Shown here: in pieces, positions 1 to 7,570 of the stretch
How positions within the stretch are numbered: the first letter of the stretch is position 1
Layout: every line of letters begins with the position of its first letter
Assembly (NCBI GenBank): GCA_964585635.1
Contig: CAZPEV010000068.1
Span: 1-15,372, forward strand
Length of the DNA stretch: 15,372 nucleotides
Source of the DNA: CAZPEV01 sp964585635
GTDB taxonomy: Bacteria; Zixibacteria; MSB-5A5; GN15; JAAZOE01
Reading direction: 5' to 3'
The notes under the pieces: model-generated
What the model was told of the DNA's origin: nothing
The model's database searches: none
What the model saw: only the letters and a program-made list of their open reading frames with translations
Translations under genes and position numbers: made by a program

Positions 1-1725
1 AACCGTCCAATTATAGGCCAGAACGTTGGGGGTGGTGGTGATCTCGCTCCAGGTGGCGCCATTGTTCGATGAGAATTCGATCTTCACCGAGGTAATAGCC
101 GGGTCAAAAAACCAAGTAATGGTATAGACGATTCCGGCATACAGTTTCTCGCCGCCGTTGGGACGGGAGACGCCTTCCCTGAGGGGAGTGATGTTAAGCG
201 AATAATTGCACCTTTGGCCGTTGCCGCCCAGAACCGAGGGGATCAGCACGATGCGATTGAATGAGGAGGCGTTGGGAATCAGAATCTGCGTGGTCGATGA
301 GTCATAAACTGTGGTATCGATGAAGATCGGCTGGGTGGTGTCGTACACAAACAGCGGCAAACCGACGACCATCACGCTCCAGGGGCGGGCGGCGTCGGGT
401 TGGAAGGAGACCGCCAGTCCGGTCGTGTAGGCGGCCAGATTCTTCAGCAAAATGTAGTTGCAGCCGAGGTTGTCCGGTTTCAGGCTGTCGGCAATCGTGA
501 CTATGGCCGGGTATTCGGATACCTCATAGGTCATCCGCTTAATACTGGTATAATTTGGAAAATCGGATATCGGCGATGGGTACGCCAGCCCTTCGGGGAA
601 ATATTGTCCGGGGCGTTTCCAATTGCCGGTAAACAGGTTCCAGAGAGTGAACTCGCGGAAAACGCTCCGTATATCGCGCGCATTGCCCGAGGCGGTCTTG
701 ATGGCGACGTTGGTCGCCAGCCACCAGTTTCCCCCCGGAACTTCTCCGCAGCCGTCCCAGATGGACTTGATAATCTCATCTCCGAATTGGAGGGCCAGAA
801 AGATCGGAAAGACGACCGATCCATACTGGTGCAGGCTCATCCAATCCTGCATTTGCGTTGAGGGGTTATAATACCCGACGCGCAGCGACCACTGCGGAAA
901 GTAATAGAAGAATCGCAAGTACCCATAATAGTCGTTGATCTCGGGGTAATTATCCTCCTCCATAAAGGTGGCCGACATTTCGACCCAGGCGGTACTCCGG
1001 GAGTTTCCCGTCCCTTCGGTTTCGGTGAGATCGATGTTAAATTGGACGCAATGAAAGAACTCGTGGGCCGCCGACACTTGCAGGGGCGCCAGACGGTTGT
1101 TCGCGTATCCGGGGAATCCGGCGTAGTCATTCTCAAGAAGTATATAGGCGGTCGATGTCAGCGGAAGGGTCGTCTGAATCGATTCCGGAATCGTGGCTCC
1201 GTAGTATCCCTGGTTGATGAAATAGACGTCAATGCGGCCGTCCCCGCCGCCGGGAGAGGCGCCGCCGTTGTAATAGCCGTCCGATTTGGGCGTCCGGAAA
1301 CCGAGGGTATCGATGATCTTGGCCCACGCCCGTTCGCACGCCTTACCGGCCTCGAAGATATAATTGGGCACGCCGGGAAGGGAATCCTGCCGCGTATACT
1401 GATAGATCGAATCGAGGCCCTGGTTGGTATAATGCAGCAGAAAATGGGTTGTGCCGTACCTGAACGAGAGCGTGTCCTGCCGGTCAAACGGGCCGGCGAT
1501 TTCGGCCAGGCCCTTCGGCCGATTCAACGTCAGGTCATACACCAGCGGCACGGCGCATTTGATCGGGGGCGCCTCGCCTGCGGCCACCTGTTCGGCATAC
1601 GAGCCCAGGTAATACTCGGCCTGCGCTTTAACCTGCTCGTATTCTTGCACCGTCATTTCGCCGGCCACGAGCGTCCCGCCTACCCCCAATATCACCAGTA
1701 TGACGAATATGCTGAATGGTTTCAC
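1..1725 (-). CDS. secreted metalloprotease-like protein (MXAN_6640-like), partial at 3' end
   Basis: An open frame of 575 codons runs from a GTG at 1725 to the left edge with no stop, so the C-terminus is missing. The first ~21 residues are a hydrophobic signal peptide ending near LVAG. A zinc-protease motif HEFFH lies at residues 221-225, followed by W-V-E-M-S-A (247-252), whose Glu249 is a plausible third zinc ligand. This fits a gluzincin arrangement and resembles the MXAN_6640 family of putative metalloproteases. From about residue 519 an Ig-like module begins with PNGGE and Y-T-I-T-W, a module often repeated in secreted proteins of FCB bacteria. The GTG overlaps the stop of the upstream PHP gene (GTGA), and GGGAG lies 9 bases upstream. 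It is the last visible gene of the leftward operon. Peptidase activity and substrate are inferred; a sorting domain may lie beyond the edge. Confidence 0.8.
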   Translation of the reverse strand, partial: MKPFSIFVILVILGVGGTLVAGEMTVQEYEQVKAQAEYYLGSYAEQVAAGEAPPIKCAVPLVYDLTLNRPKGLAEIAGPFDRQDTLSFRYGTTHFLLHYTNQGLDSIYQYTRQDSLPGVPNYIFEAGKACERAWAKIIDTLGFRTPKSDGYYNGGASPGGGDGRIDVYFINQGYYGATIPESIQTTLPLTSTAYILLENDYAGFPGYANNRLAPLQVSAAHEFFHCVQFNIDLTETEGTGNSRSTAWVEMSATFMEEDNYPEINDYYGYLRFFYYFPQWSLRVGYYNPSTQMQDWMSLHQYGSVVFPIFLALQFGDEIIKSIWDGCGEVPGGNWWLATNVAIKTASGNARDIRSVFREFTLWNLFTGNWKRPGQYFPEGLAYPSPISDFPNYTSIKRMTYEVSEYPAIVTIADSLKPDNLGCNYILLKNLAAYTTGLAVSFQPDAARPWSVMVVGLPLFVYDTTQPIFIDTTVYDSSTTQILIPNASSFNRIVLIPSVLGGNGQRCNYSLNITPLREGVSRPNGGEKLYAGIVYTITWFFDPAITSVKIEFSSNNGATWSEITTTPNVLAYNWTV

Positions 1726-2579
1726 GCCGAATTCTCCCGTAAATGATGTGAACTGTCGCTTAATCGCCAGGTCGCTTTCAGGTCGAGCAGACAGGTGTAG
1801 GGAACTCTCTCCGTCCCGATGTCGCCGAAGCGATCCTTGCGATTGTGCGAATCGGAGCCGCCGGTCACACAGAGGCCGTGGCGCCGCGCGATCGCGCGAT
1901 ATTTCTGCTGGGCCGCGACCGTATGTGTGGGATGATAAATCTCAATGCCGTCCAACCCCCAGGCCACCAGGGCCTCGATCATATCATCGCGGTCGGTCAA
2001 CGCCGGATGCGCCATCACCGCCATCCCCCCGGCCTGATGTATCAGCATAATCGCTTCGGACGGGGTCAGCTTCGCTTTCGGAACGTAGGCCGGACCGCCG
2101 ACGATAAGATACCGGTTGAAAGCCTCCGCATACGATGACACGCAACCGCCTTTGACCATCGCCTCGGCCAAATGCGGCCGCCCCACGGCGGCCCGACCGG
2201 CCTCCGCCAACACGTTTTCGTAGTCGACCATGAGGCCCAGCTGCGCCAGCCGCGCGACCATTTTCTTGCCCCGTTCGTACCTGATTCCCCGGAACTTCTC
2301 CAGCGTCTCATTCAGCCGCTCATTTTCGGGCTGAAACAGATATCCCAGAATATGCAAATCCTCGTCCGTGCGCGCCGCCGATAACTCCACGCCGGCGACC
2401 ACCTCGATCTCGCGGCCGGCGGCATACGCCGCCGCCTCGCGGTACCCGGCGACACTATCGTGGTCGGTGATCGAAACCGCCGTCAGACCCCGGGCCAGAC
2501 TGCGATCGATCACCTCGCCGGGAGTCTGCAGACCATCGGAATGGTCACTATGCACATGCAGGTCGATATACTCAGCCAT
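1722..2579 (-). CDS. PHP-domain phosphoesterase, TrpH / RNase AM type
   Basis: This is a 285-residue PHP-family metal-dependent phosphoesterase. Metal-binding motifs appear in order: H8-x-H10, D15, T-D-H40-D, G-V-E65, D-L-H75, R-P-H136, A-H191-P and S-D243-S-H245. That set and the length match the TrpH/YciV group, whose characterised members hydrolyse 3',5'-nucleotide bisphosphates (pAp) and trim 5' ends of short RNAs (RNase AM). A DNA-polymerase-linked PHP domain is unlikely because the protein stands alone. Its ATG lies inside the last codons of the formiminotransferase-cyclodeaminase gene (8-base overlap), and its TGA overlaps the GTG of the metalloprotease, so translation is probably coupled on both sides. 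It has no signal peptide and should be cytoplasmic. The family assignment is firm; the exact substrate is inferred. Confidence 0.9.
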   Translation of the reverse strand: MAEYIDLHVHSDHSDGLQTPGEVIDRSLARGLTAVSITDHDSVAGYREAAAYAAGREIEVVAGVELSAARTDEDLHILGYLFQPENERLNETLEKFRGIRYERGKKMVARLAQLGLMVDYENVLAEAGRAAVGRPHLAEAMVKGGCVSSYAEAFNRYLIVGGPAYVPKAKLTPSEAIMLIHQAGGMAVMAHPALTDRDDMIEALVAWGLDGIEIYHPTHTVAAQQKYRAIARRHGLCVTGGSDSHNRKDRFGDIGTERVPYTCLLDLKATWRLSDSSHHLRENSA

Positions 2580-4107
2580 TCATAATCTTTTGATCGACGA
2601 TCCGGGCGATATCCTCCGCCAACGCCTCGCCCCGGGCCTTGTACTGGTCGATTTCGATCGACAGCTTGGAGACAAAATCCCGATCGGTCAATCCGCGCAG
2701 ATTGATGCGGACGTTCAGGATGGCGCCGTCCATGCCGGCCTTGGCCATCAACGCGCCGACACCGACATCAGTAATCGAGTTGGCATTCCCCTTTTCCCCC
2801 ACGACCTTGGCCAGCGACAGCACCTCCAGCGCCTTTTCGGCCACCTTCAGGGGCACCAGCGCCGCCGCCTTGGTGGCATCTTCGATCTGAACCGCCCGTT
2901 TTTTGACTTCGACCTCAGTGTCCTTGGGTAATTGAAAGGCGGCCATCACCCGCTCGAACGCTTCCTTGTCTTTCACGATGAGGTCGAAAAGCTCCTGGCG
3001 CAACGGCTCCGAACGGCCCAGGATGGCGCCGATCTCGTCATGAACATCCTTGTATTTCTTCTTGGAGACGGTCAGCCGGCTGACCATTGAGGTCAGGGCG
3101 GCCCCCAATGACCCCGCCGCTGCCGCTACCGATCCGCCGCCGGGGGCCGGGGAGGCCGAGGCGACGTCATTGTAGAAATCATCGCTGGCCCGGCTCTGCG
3201 GTGTCGCCGAGGCCGTCAGCTTTTCTTCCAGAATCTGGTTCTTCGAGAAATTCTCCAACCGCAGGAAATGCTCCACCGCCGCCACCAGGGCATCGTTCGG
3301 CACCAGCCCGACGATCTCCGAGGAAGTCACGTTGACCCCGTACCGTTCCGCCTCCAGCCGGACCGTCTCGAAGACGCGGTGCATCGGCGTTTTCTTAAAA
3401 TTGACCAGATTCATCGAAACTTGTACGCATTGCCGGTCTTCAATCGCAAAGCCGAGCGCCTTGCAGTACATAAACCCGCCGGAGCGGGAACGGATCGCCT
3501 TGGCGATAGCATTGGCCACTTTGATGTTGTTCGTCCCCAGATAGATGTTGTAGGCGATCAGTGGCATCCGGACGCCGATGGCGGTGGCGCCGGCGGTAAG
3601 ATTGATCTTTTCCGGTCCGAAGTCGGGCTTCCGCGAGGGATCGGCGCCGATCAGGTCGCGCAACCCTTCGTACTCCCCCTGACGCACCTGGGCCAAATCC
3701 TTCCGCTCCGGACGGGTGGCCGCCTCTTCATAAAGAAAAACCGGGATGTGCAGCTTTTCCCCGACCATCTGCGCCAGTTCCCTGGCCAATTGGACGCATT
3801 CCGCCACGGTGATATCGGTGATCGGCACCAACGGACAGACGTCGGTTGCACCCATTCGAGGATGCTCGCCATGGTGCTGGCGCATGTCGATCAATTCCGC
3901 CGCCTTGCGGTAGGCGCGAAAAGCGGCTTCCTTGACCTCCAGGGGTGGCCCGACAAAGGTCACCACCGCCCGGTTGTGGCTGGCATCCATCTCGCGGTCC
4001 AGCAGGGTGACGCCGTCGACGGCGGTAATTTCCTTGATGATGGTATCGATGATTTCCGGGCGCCGTCCCTCGGAAAAGTTGGGGACGCATTCAACAATCT
4101 GTGCCAT
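2572..4107 (-). CDS. ftcD: bifunctional formiminotransferase-cyclodeaminase
   Basis: A 511-residue fusion of glutamate formimidoyltransferase and formimidoyltetrahydrofolate cyclodeaminase. The two reactions move the formimino group of N-formimino-glutamate to tetrahydrofolate and then release ammonia to give 5,10-methenyl-THF. The transferase N-subdomain is about 1-180 (opening V-P-N-F-S-E-G; R-Q-H-H-G-E-H-P at 76-83, where His82 matches the catalytic His82 described for the mammalian enzyme). The C-subdomain is about 181-300. A short linker leads to the cyclodeaminase domain at about 306-511, with its glycine-rich P-A-P-G-G-G-S-V-A-A-A at 320-330. Length is close to the ~540-residue animal fusion. 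GGAG sits 7 bases before the ATG, within the end of the upstream gene, 3 bases away. No hutH, hutU or hutI is present, so a role in histidine breakdown cannot be confirmed here. Confidence 0.94.
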   Translation of the reverse strand: MAQIVECVPNFSEGRRPEIIDTIIKEITAVDGVTLLDREMDASHNRAVVTFVGPPLEVKEAAFRAYRKAAELIDMRQHHGEHPRMGATDVCPLVPITDITVAECVQLARELAQMVGEKLHIPVFLYEEAATRPERKDLAQVRQGEYEGLRDLIGADPSRKPDFGPEKINLTAGATAIGVRMPLIAYNIYLGTNNIKVANAIAKAIRSRSGGFMYCKALGFAIEDRQCVQVSMNLVNFKKTPMHRVFETVRLEAERYGVNVTSSEIVGLVPNDALVAAVEHFLRLENFSKNQILEEKLTASATPQSRASDDFYNDVASASPAPGGGSVAAAAGSLGAALTSMVSRLTVSKKKYKDVHDEIGAILGRSEPLRQELFDLIVKDKEAFERVMAAFQLPKDTEVEVKKRAVQIEDATKAAALVPLKVAEKALEVLSLAKVVGEKGNANSITDVGVGALMAKAGMDGAILNVRINLRGLTDRDFVSKLSIEIDQYKARGEALAEDIARIVDQKIMNG

Positions 4108-4110
4108 GCT

Positions 4111-5100
4111 TTATCTCCGTCGTTGTGCCGCTTCGCCTGCGCCGGCCGGCTTGGTACCCGACAACGCGTTCAGCCCCCAGGCCAAGAGCGGAATCATTAA
4201 TTCGTGATGGCCGACAAAGTTATATCCCTTCCCGCCCCCCAGGGTCGGCCGCTGCACTACATTCTGGACGGGACGATATTGATATATCATGTCAAAGTTG
4301 GCGGTGATGATGCGGTGTGGCCGGCCATAGATGTTACGGGAGACGGTCAGCGCCTTTAAGAACACTTCGGGTAGGATCACGGCGGAGCCGATATTGATGA
4401 ACACGCCGCCGTTTTCGCCCCGCGCAATCTCACGCGCCAGGAGAGTGAAATCATGGTGGCTGGCGCGCGCCGCCCGGCCCGGGTCAAAGGTGGGATGCTG
4501 GCAGACGATATCGGTGTCGACCGCCATATGGATCATGGCCGGAATCCCGGCGCGACGGCAAGCGGCGAGCAACGAATGGCGGCGATGGGGTGCCCGGCGG
4601 GTTTCCAATATCATCCCGGCGGCCTCTCCCAGCCCGATCTGGTGGTCTTCGGCGAGAGCCGCCATTTCGGCAAACAGCGCCGCCGTCTCGGCCGACATGC
4701 CGAAGCTGCCGTCCTCCAGTCCGGCGGCGACGTCCTCCGAGGTGCGCCCGACCAGCGCCAACTCGGCGTCATGGATCAAACCGGCGCCGTTGAGGCATAA
4801 CCCGGTAATAAAGCCGGATGCGATCAGATCGATGATGATCGGATTGAGCCCTACTTTGACCAGATGCCCGCCGGCCATGATAATAACCGGTTTGTGCCGG
4901 CGCCGGGCGGAAATGATCGCCCGGATCAACGCTTTCAGGTCATTCGCTTTGAGAGTACCGGGCAGGGCGTCGAAGAACGCCTTGGCGCCGGCCGCGGCCG
5001 GGACTTTGGCCAATAGGCGGACGGCGGCCAGCGAACGGCGTCGGCGCAATGAAACCGTGGTAACTCGCCTCAGGTCGACCGTCGCAAACCGCCGGGTCAA
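4111..5100 (-). CDS. conserved enzyme of unknown function, possible deoxyhypusine-synthase-like NAD-binding fold
   Basis: A 329-residue protein I cannot name. It starts at TTG 5100, which overlaps the stop of the DUF3108 gene (TTGA). A strong GGAGGAG lies in that gene's last codons. Conserved-looking blocks are M-A-G-G-H-L-V-K-V-G-L (75-85), L-N-G-A-G-L-I-H-D-x-E (103-113), G-R-T-S-E-D-V (118-124), T-D-I-V-C-Q-H-P (196-203), N-I-G-S-A-V-I-L-P-E (236-245) and G-H-H-E-L-M-I-P (297-304). The 'GG + HxGL' and 'NGAxxxHDxE' pattern recalls, from memory, the Rossmann-like fold shared by deoxyhypusine synthase and the ArgZ/TIGR00300 domain. No lysine-bearing deoxyhypusine-synthase active site was identified. 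It lies 3 bases upstream of ftcD, so a functional link to folate or amino-acid metabolism is possible but unproven. No signal peptide is seen. Confidence 0.75.
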   Translation of the reverse strand: MTRRFATVDLRRVTTVSLRRRRSLAAVRLLAKVPAAAGAKAFFDALPGTLKANDLKALIRAIISARRRHKPVIIMAGGHLVKVGLNPIIIDLIASGFITGLCLNGAGLIHDAELALVGRTSEDVAAGLEDGSFGMSAETAALFAEMAALAEDHQIGLGEAAGMILETRRAPHRRHSLLAACRRAGIPAMIHMAVDTDIVCQHPTFDPGRAARASHHDFTLLAREIARGENGGVFINIGSAVILPEVFLKALTVSRNIYGRPHRIITANFDMIYQYRPVQNVVQRPTLGGGKGYNFVGHHELMIPLLAWGLNALSGTKPAGAGEAAQRRR

Positions 5101-5942
5101 AACTCCTCCAGTCGGCCCAAACGATAATCGACCAATTCCGCCGTGATCGATCCAACCACGACTTTGCTTTTCATCATCACCGGCAATCGCAGACGGTCAT
5201 CGGTCAGCCAAACCGTCAGCTTCCCTTCATGCTTGAAAATCCCGGCCGTCTGCAGCAGCGGTTCGACCACCAGGCAGTCGAACTGCCCCGCCTTGGTGGC
5301 GATCTTCTCCTTGCGGTGAACCTTCACCTCCAGCGGATAAATTTTGCCGTCGGTGAAATTATCGACGAACAGGGAGCGCCCCACCTCCAGCGGCTGGGTG
5401 CGGACATAGTAGAGCGCCGAGAGGGCATCCTGCACGTAGGGCGGTATGGCGATCGTGTCATTTTTGTAGACCGCCGTGCGCCCAATCTGATCGAAGTCGC
5501 TCGTCCGCTCCGCCCGATATTTCCCCTCCCGCAGAATCTTCTCGAAATGCCAGGAGAACAGCCCAATGGCGTCCACAATCGATTCCGCCCGGTCGCTGAC
5601 CGGATAGAAGGAGGAAAAGAATTTATTCGATTGGGCGGTGGTGACGATCTGATACGCCGGACGGCCCCGGTAGTCGATCAGCTTGGCCACCTCCATGGTG
5701 GCAGAACCGGCGTTGATGAATCCATACCCGATATCGAACGTCAGCCGCTCCCCCGCCCCGAAGGCGATATTTTCCACGTATCGATTGATCGCCTCGGGGA
5801 TCGTATCGGCTGGGGAGGCCGCCCCCTGACGTAAGGTATCCTGGGCTTGGCCGCGCTGTACGGTTGTGAAATAGACCAGCGGGGCAAGCGTCAGGACGGC
5901 GAAAGCCGCAATAATGATTTTGGTAAGATGCCGTCGCATCAT
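5097..5942 (-). CDS. DUF3108 domain-containing exported protein
   Basis: A 281-residue protein with an N-terminal basic stretch and hydrophobic segment (about residues 9-27), then A-Q-A-Q, consistent with a signal peptide or membrane anchor. The rest is a DUF3108-type beta-rich domain: G-E-R-L-T-F-D-I-G-Y near residue 63 opens it, followed by G-S-A-T-M-E-V and an F-S-S-F-Y-P-V segment, and it closes with L-T-V-W-L-T-D-D-R-L-R-L-P-V and G-S-I-T-A-E-L. The family is periplasmic, with no established biochemical role in most organisms; a lipocalin/LolA-like envelope function is only a guess. Its ATGATG start overlaps the stop of the YwlE-like gene by 4 bases, and its TGA overlaps the TTG of the next gene. 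Its last codons supply that gene's Shine-Dalgarno sequence. Confidence 0.88.
   Translation of the reverse strand: MMRRHLTKIIIAAFAVLTLAPLVYFTTVQRGQAQDTLRQGAASPADTIPEAINRYVENIAFGAGERLTFDIGYGFINAGSATMEVAKLIDYRGRPAYQIVTTAQSNKFFSSFYPVSDRAESIVDAIGLFSWHFEKILREGKYRAERTSDFDQIGRTAVYKNDTIAIPPYVQDALSALYYVRTQPLEVGRSLFVDNFTDGKIYPLEVKVHRKEKIATKAGQFDCLVVEPLLQTAGIFKHEGKLTVWLTDDRLRLPVMMKSKVVVGSITAELVDYRLGRLEEF
5103..5109 (-). promoter_or_regulatory. Shine-Dalgarno inside DUF3108 end, sets a TTG start
   Basis: GGAGGAG is read on the minus strand at 5109-5103, formed by the final Glu-Glu codons of the DUF3108 gene. The TTG at 5100-5098 follows after 2 bases (4 bases after GGAGG). It is the reason for choosing a TTG start for the next gene and implies translational coupling through the TTGA overlap. 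Confidence 0.7.
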
Positions 5943-6436
5943 TGCGGAGGTCTCGCTCCTTTCCGTTCCGCCCGGATGATAAGCTCCGGCAGGATTCGGC
6001 CGAGTTCCTCGCCGATCTCCAGGAAAGTCTGATTATACATGTCAAGCGATCCGCCGATCGGATCGGCAACTCCTTCGCCGTCATCCCCTGCTTCCGGAAA
6101 TTTCTTGAGAAGAAATGTCTTTTCGGCTGCCTCCGGGCAGACGGTCTGGACATCGTGCATATGGGACGGCGTCATGACCAGGATGAGATCCGCTTCTTCC
6201 AGCAGCTCCCGCGTCATCGGACGGGAACGATGCCGGGAGATATCGCCGTTCCAGGTCTTGACCGCTTCCATCGCATAATGGGTGGCCGGGCATCCGGATA
6301 CAGCGGCGGTGCCGGCCGATTGGGCATCGATGGTGGTGTTGTTGCGACCCTTCAAGAGGGCTCGCAGGCCGCCCTCCGCCATCGGCGACCGGCAGGTGTT
6401 GCCGGTGCAAATGAACAGCACTTTAAAGCCGGCCAT
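5939..6436 (-). CDS. ywlE: low-molecular-weight phosphatase, probable protein-arginine phosphatase (YwlE-like)
   Basis: A 165-residue low-molecular-weight tyrosine-phosphatase-fold protein. The P-loop is C10-T-G-N-T-C-R16-S, with Cys10 as nucleophile and Arg16 binding phosphate. The general acid is probably Asp125 in V-A-D-P. Ordinary tyrosine phosphatases usually carry Ile or another residue at P-loop position five. Thr14 here matches Thr11 of Bacillus YwlE, which favours phospho-arginine, so arginine phosphatase is the better call. The frame is open further upstream (to 6481), but ATG 6436 places the catalytic loop at the usual distance from the N-terminus and follows AAAGGCAGG. It overlaps the Sua5 gene by 14 bases and the DUF3108 gene by 4. 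A Sua5-YwlE pairing also occurs in Bacillus (ywlC-ywlE). The partner kinase McsB is not in the window. Confidence 0.9.
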   Translation of the reverse strand: MAGFKVLFICTGNTCRSPMAEGGLRALLKGRNNTTIDAQSAGTAAVSGCPATHYAMEAVKTWNGDISRHRSRPMTRELLEEADLILVMTPSHMHDVQTVCPEAAEKTFLLKKFPEAGDDGEGVADPIGGSLDMYNQTFLEIGEELGRILPELIIRAERKGARPPQ

Positions 6437-7079
6437 CCTGCCTTTCCTTTTCGATAAACCGCCTGATCTCAGCCTCGGCAATCTGGCCGTGACGAAGAAT
6501 CGTCACGCCGCCGTCAACCTTCACCACCGTCGAGGGGATCACCCCTCGGCACGGGCCGCCATCCAGGTAAAGGTCAACCTCATCACCAAAGAGCCGGGCA
6601 ATCTCCGAGGCCGTCGATGGCGTCATCTCCCCGCTACGGTTGGCCGAGGTCGCCGTGACCGCGAACGGCACTCGGATCATCACCGCCGCCACAACCGGTG
6701 ACGATGAGATTCGCACGCCGATGCCATGTTCCGACACAAACCCATCGGCCACCGCCCTCTGGCCCGGCCGAGCGGGAATGACCAGCGTCATCGGCCCGGG
6801 GAGATATCGTTGCCCCAGAACCCGGGCGGCAGTATTCAACAGGCAGAATTGCTCAGCCAGTTCCAAATCCCTAATAAAAAGCGCCGGTTTTACTGAGGAT
6901 TCCCGCCCTTTAAGACGGCCAATTGTGGCCATTGCCTCGGGACGGTCGGCCCGGATCGAAAGCGAATACTGCGTCTCGGTCGGCATAACCACCGCACCGC
7001 CGTCGTCCAACACGCCGACCGCCGCTTCGATAATATCAACCGCCGGCTGGGCCGGGTCGCAGGACAGTATCCGACTCAC
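6423..7079 (-). CDS. L-threonylcarbamoyladenylate synthase, Sua5/YrdC/TsaC family
   Basis: A 218-residue YrdC-domain protein. The family makes threonylcarbamoyl-AMP from threonine, bicarbonate and ATP for t6A modification of ANN-decoding tRNAs. Visible motifs are P-T-E-T (33-36), K57-x-R59 in the L-K-G-R-E segment, P-G-P-M-T-L-V (95-101), T-S-A-N-R-S-G (144-150) and P-S-T-V-V (182-186). It is the short, TsaC-like form without the C-terminal Sua5 domain. The first motif reads P-T-E-T-Q-Y-S-L-S, whereas most family members have a P-T-E-T-V-Y-G-L-like run. This may be a paralogue with altered use, or lineage drift. The start is GTG at 7079, overlapping the stop of the SPOR gene (GTGA). Cytoplasmic. 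Confidence 0.92.
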   Translation of the reverse strand: MSRILSCDPAQPAVDIIEAAVGVLDDGGAVVMPTETQYSLSIRADRPEAMATIGRLKGRESSVKPALFIRDLELAEQFCLLNTAARVLGQRYLPGPMTLVIPARPGQRAVADGFVSEHGIGVRISSSPVVAAVMIRVPFAVTATSANRSGEMTPSTASEIARLFGDEVDLYLDGGPCRGVIPSTVVKVDGGVTILRHGQIAEAEIRRFIEKERQDGRL

Positions 7080-7519
7080 CGAAACCCTCCGGTATCGTGG
7101 TGCGCCGCGCTGTCGGTCTGTGGCGTTGGCGCCGCGCCGCTGTCGATCGGCAGGATCGGCTGATCGGAGGAGTTCGGCGGCGGCAATTCTCTGATCTTCA
7201 GCACCACCCGCGACACCCAGGCGGTCATATACCCCATGGCCTTGATTCCCGGGACCATCGCCTCGGCTTCTTCCCGCGATGCAAAGTCGCCGACCCCAAC
7301 TTTGTAATAAGGCGCCTCATAGTCGAGATGGATCGGCAGATTAAACAACTCCTGGGCCACCCCCAACTCCCGGGTTGCCTCTACATACAGGCGCGACGTG
7401 AAGACCTGAACGCGATAGGCTTCACCGGGTGTGGCCGAGGCATTCGAATCCGGTCGCGTTTGGGTCGGCAGCGGCGGCCGAACCAGGGTATCACCTCCGG
7501 CCGCCATTGCCGCCGTCAC
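7076..7519 (-). CDS. SPOR-domain protein, intact C-terminal part of a probable lipoprotein
   Basis: An open frame of 147 residues from a GTG at 7519. A SPOR domain, which binds denuded glycan strands of peptidoglycan, spans about residues 35-108 (Y-R-V-Q-V-F-T-S opening; Y-Y-K-V-G-V-G-D-F-A-S-R-E-E-A at 71-85; final strand A-W-V-S-R-V-V). A Pro/Ser/Asp-rich tail follows. SPOR proteins normally have a signal peptide, lipobox or membrane anchor, and none is present after this start. No Shine-Dalgarno precedes GTG 7519 or ATG 7507. The same reading frame continues upstream to ATG 7687, which encodes a lipoprotein-like signal peptide, but two stops (7571-7573 and 7556-7558) interrupt it. The 7519 start may therefore be an artefact of a broken gene. 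Its TGA overlaps the GTG of the Sua5 gene. Confidence 0.72.
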   Translation of the reverse strand: MTAAMAAGGDTLVRPPLPTQTRPDSNASATPGEAYRVQVFTSRLYVEATRELGVAQELFNLPIHLDYEAPYYKVGVGDFASREEAEAMVPGIKAMGYMTAWVSRVVLKIRELPPPNSSDQPILPIDSGAAPTPQTDSAAHHDTGGFR

Positions 7520-7570
7520 GGGTTGGACGGCCGGGACTATCTCGCGGGCGGCCGCCTACTCCATGTTATC

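Noticed and set aside
1042..1746. 234-codon plus-strand frame near the left end
   Set aside because: It lies antisense to the metalloprotease, whose signal peptide and HEFFH motif are clear.
3268..4200. Long open frame on the plus strand opposite ftcD
   Set aside because: The minus strand here encodes an unmistakable formiminotransferase; the plus frame is its mirror in a GC-rich gene and has no recognisable motif.
4331..5146. 271-codon plus-strand frame opposite the DHS-like gene
   Set aside because: Composition is Arg/Ala/Pro-rich as expected of an antisense shadow; the minus-strand frame has good motifs and coupled start and stop signals.
6437..6481. Upstream extension of the YwlE-like phosphatase
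   Set aside because: Fifteen extra residues would sit before a P-loop that normally lies within the first ~10 positions; ATG 6436 has a purine-rich site just upstream.
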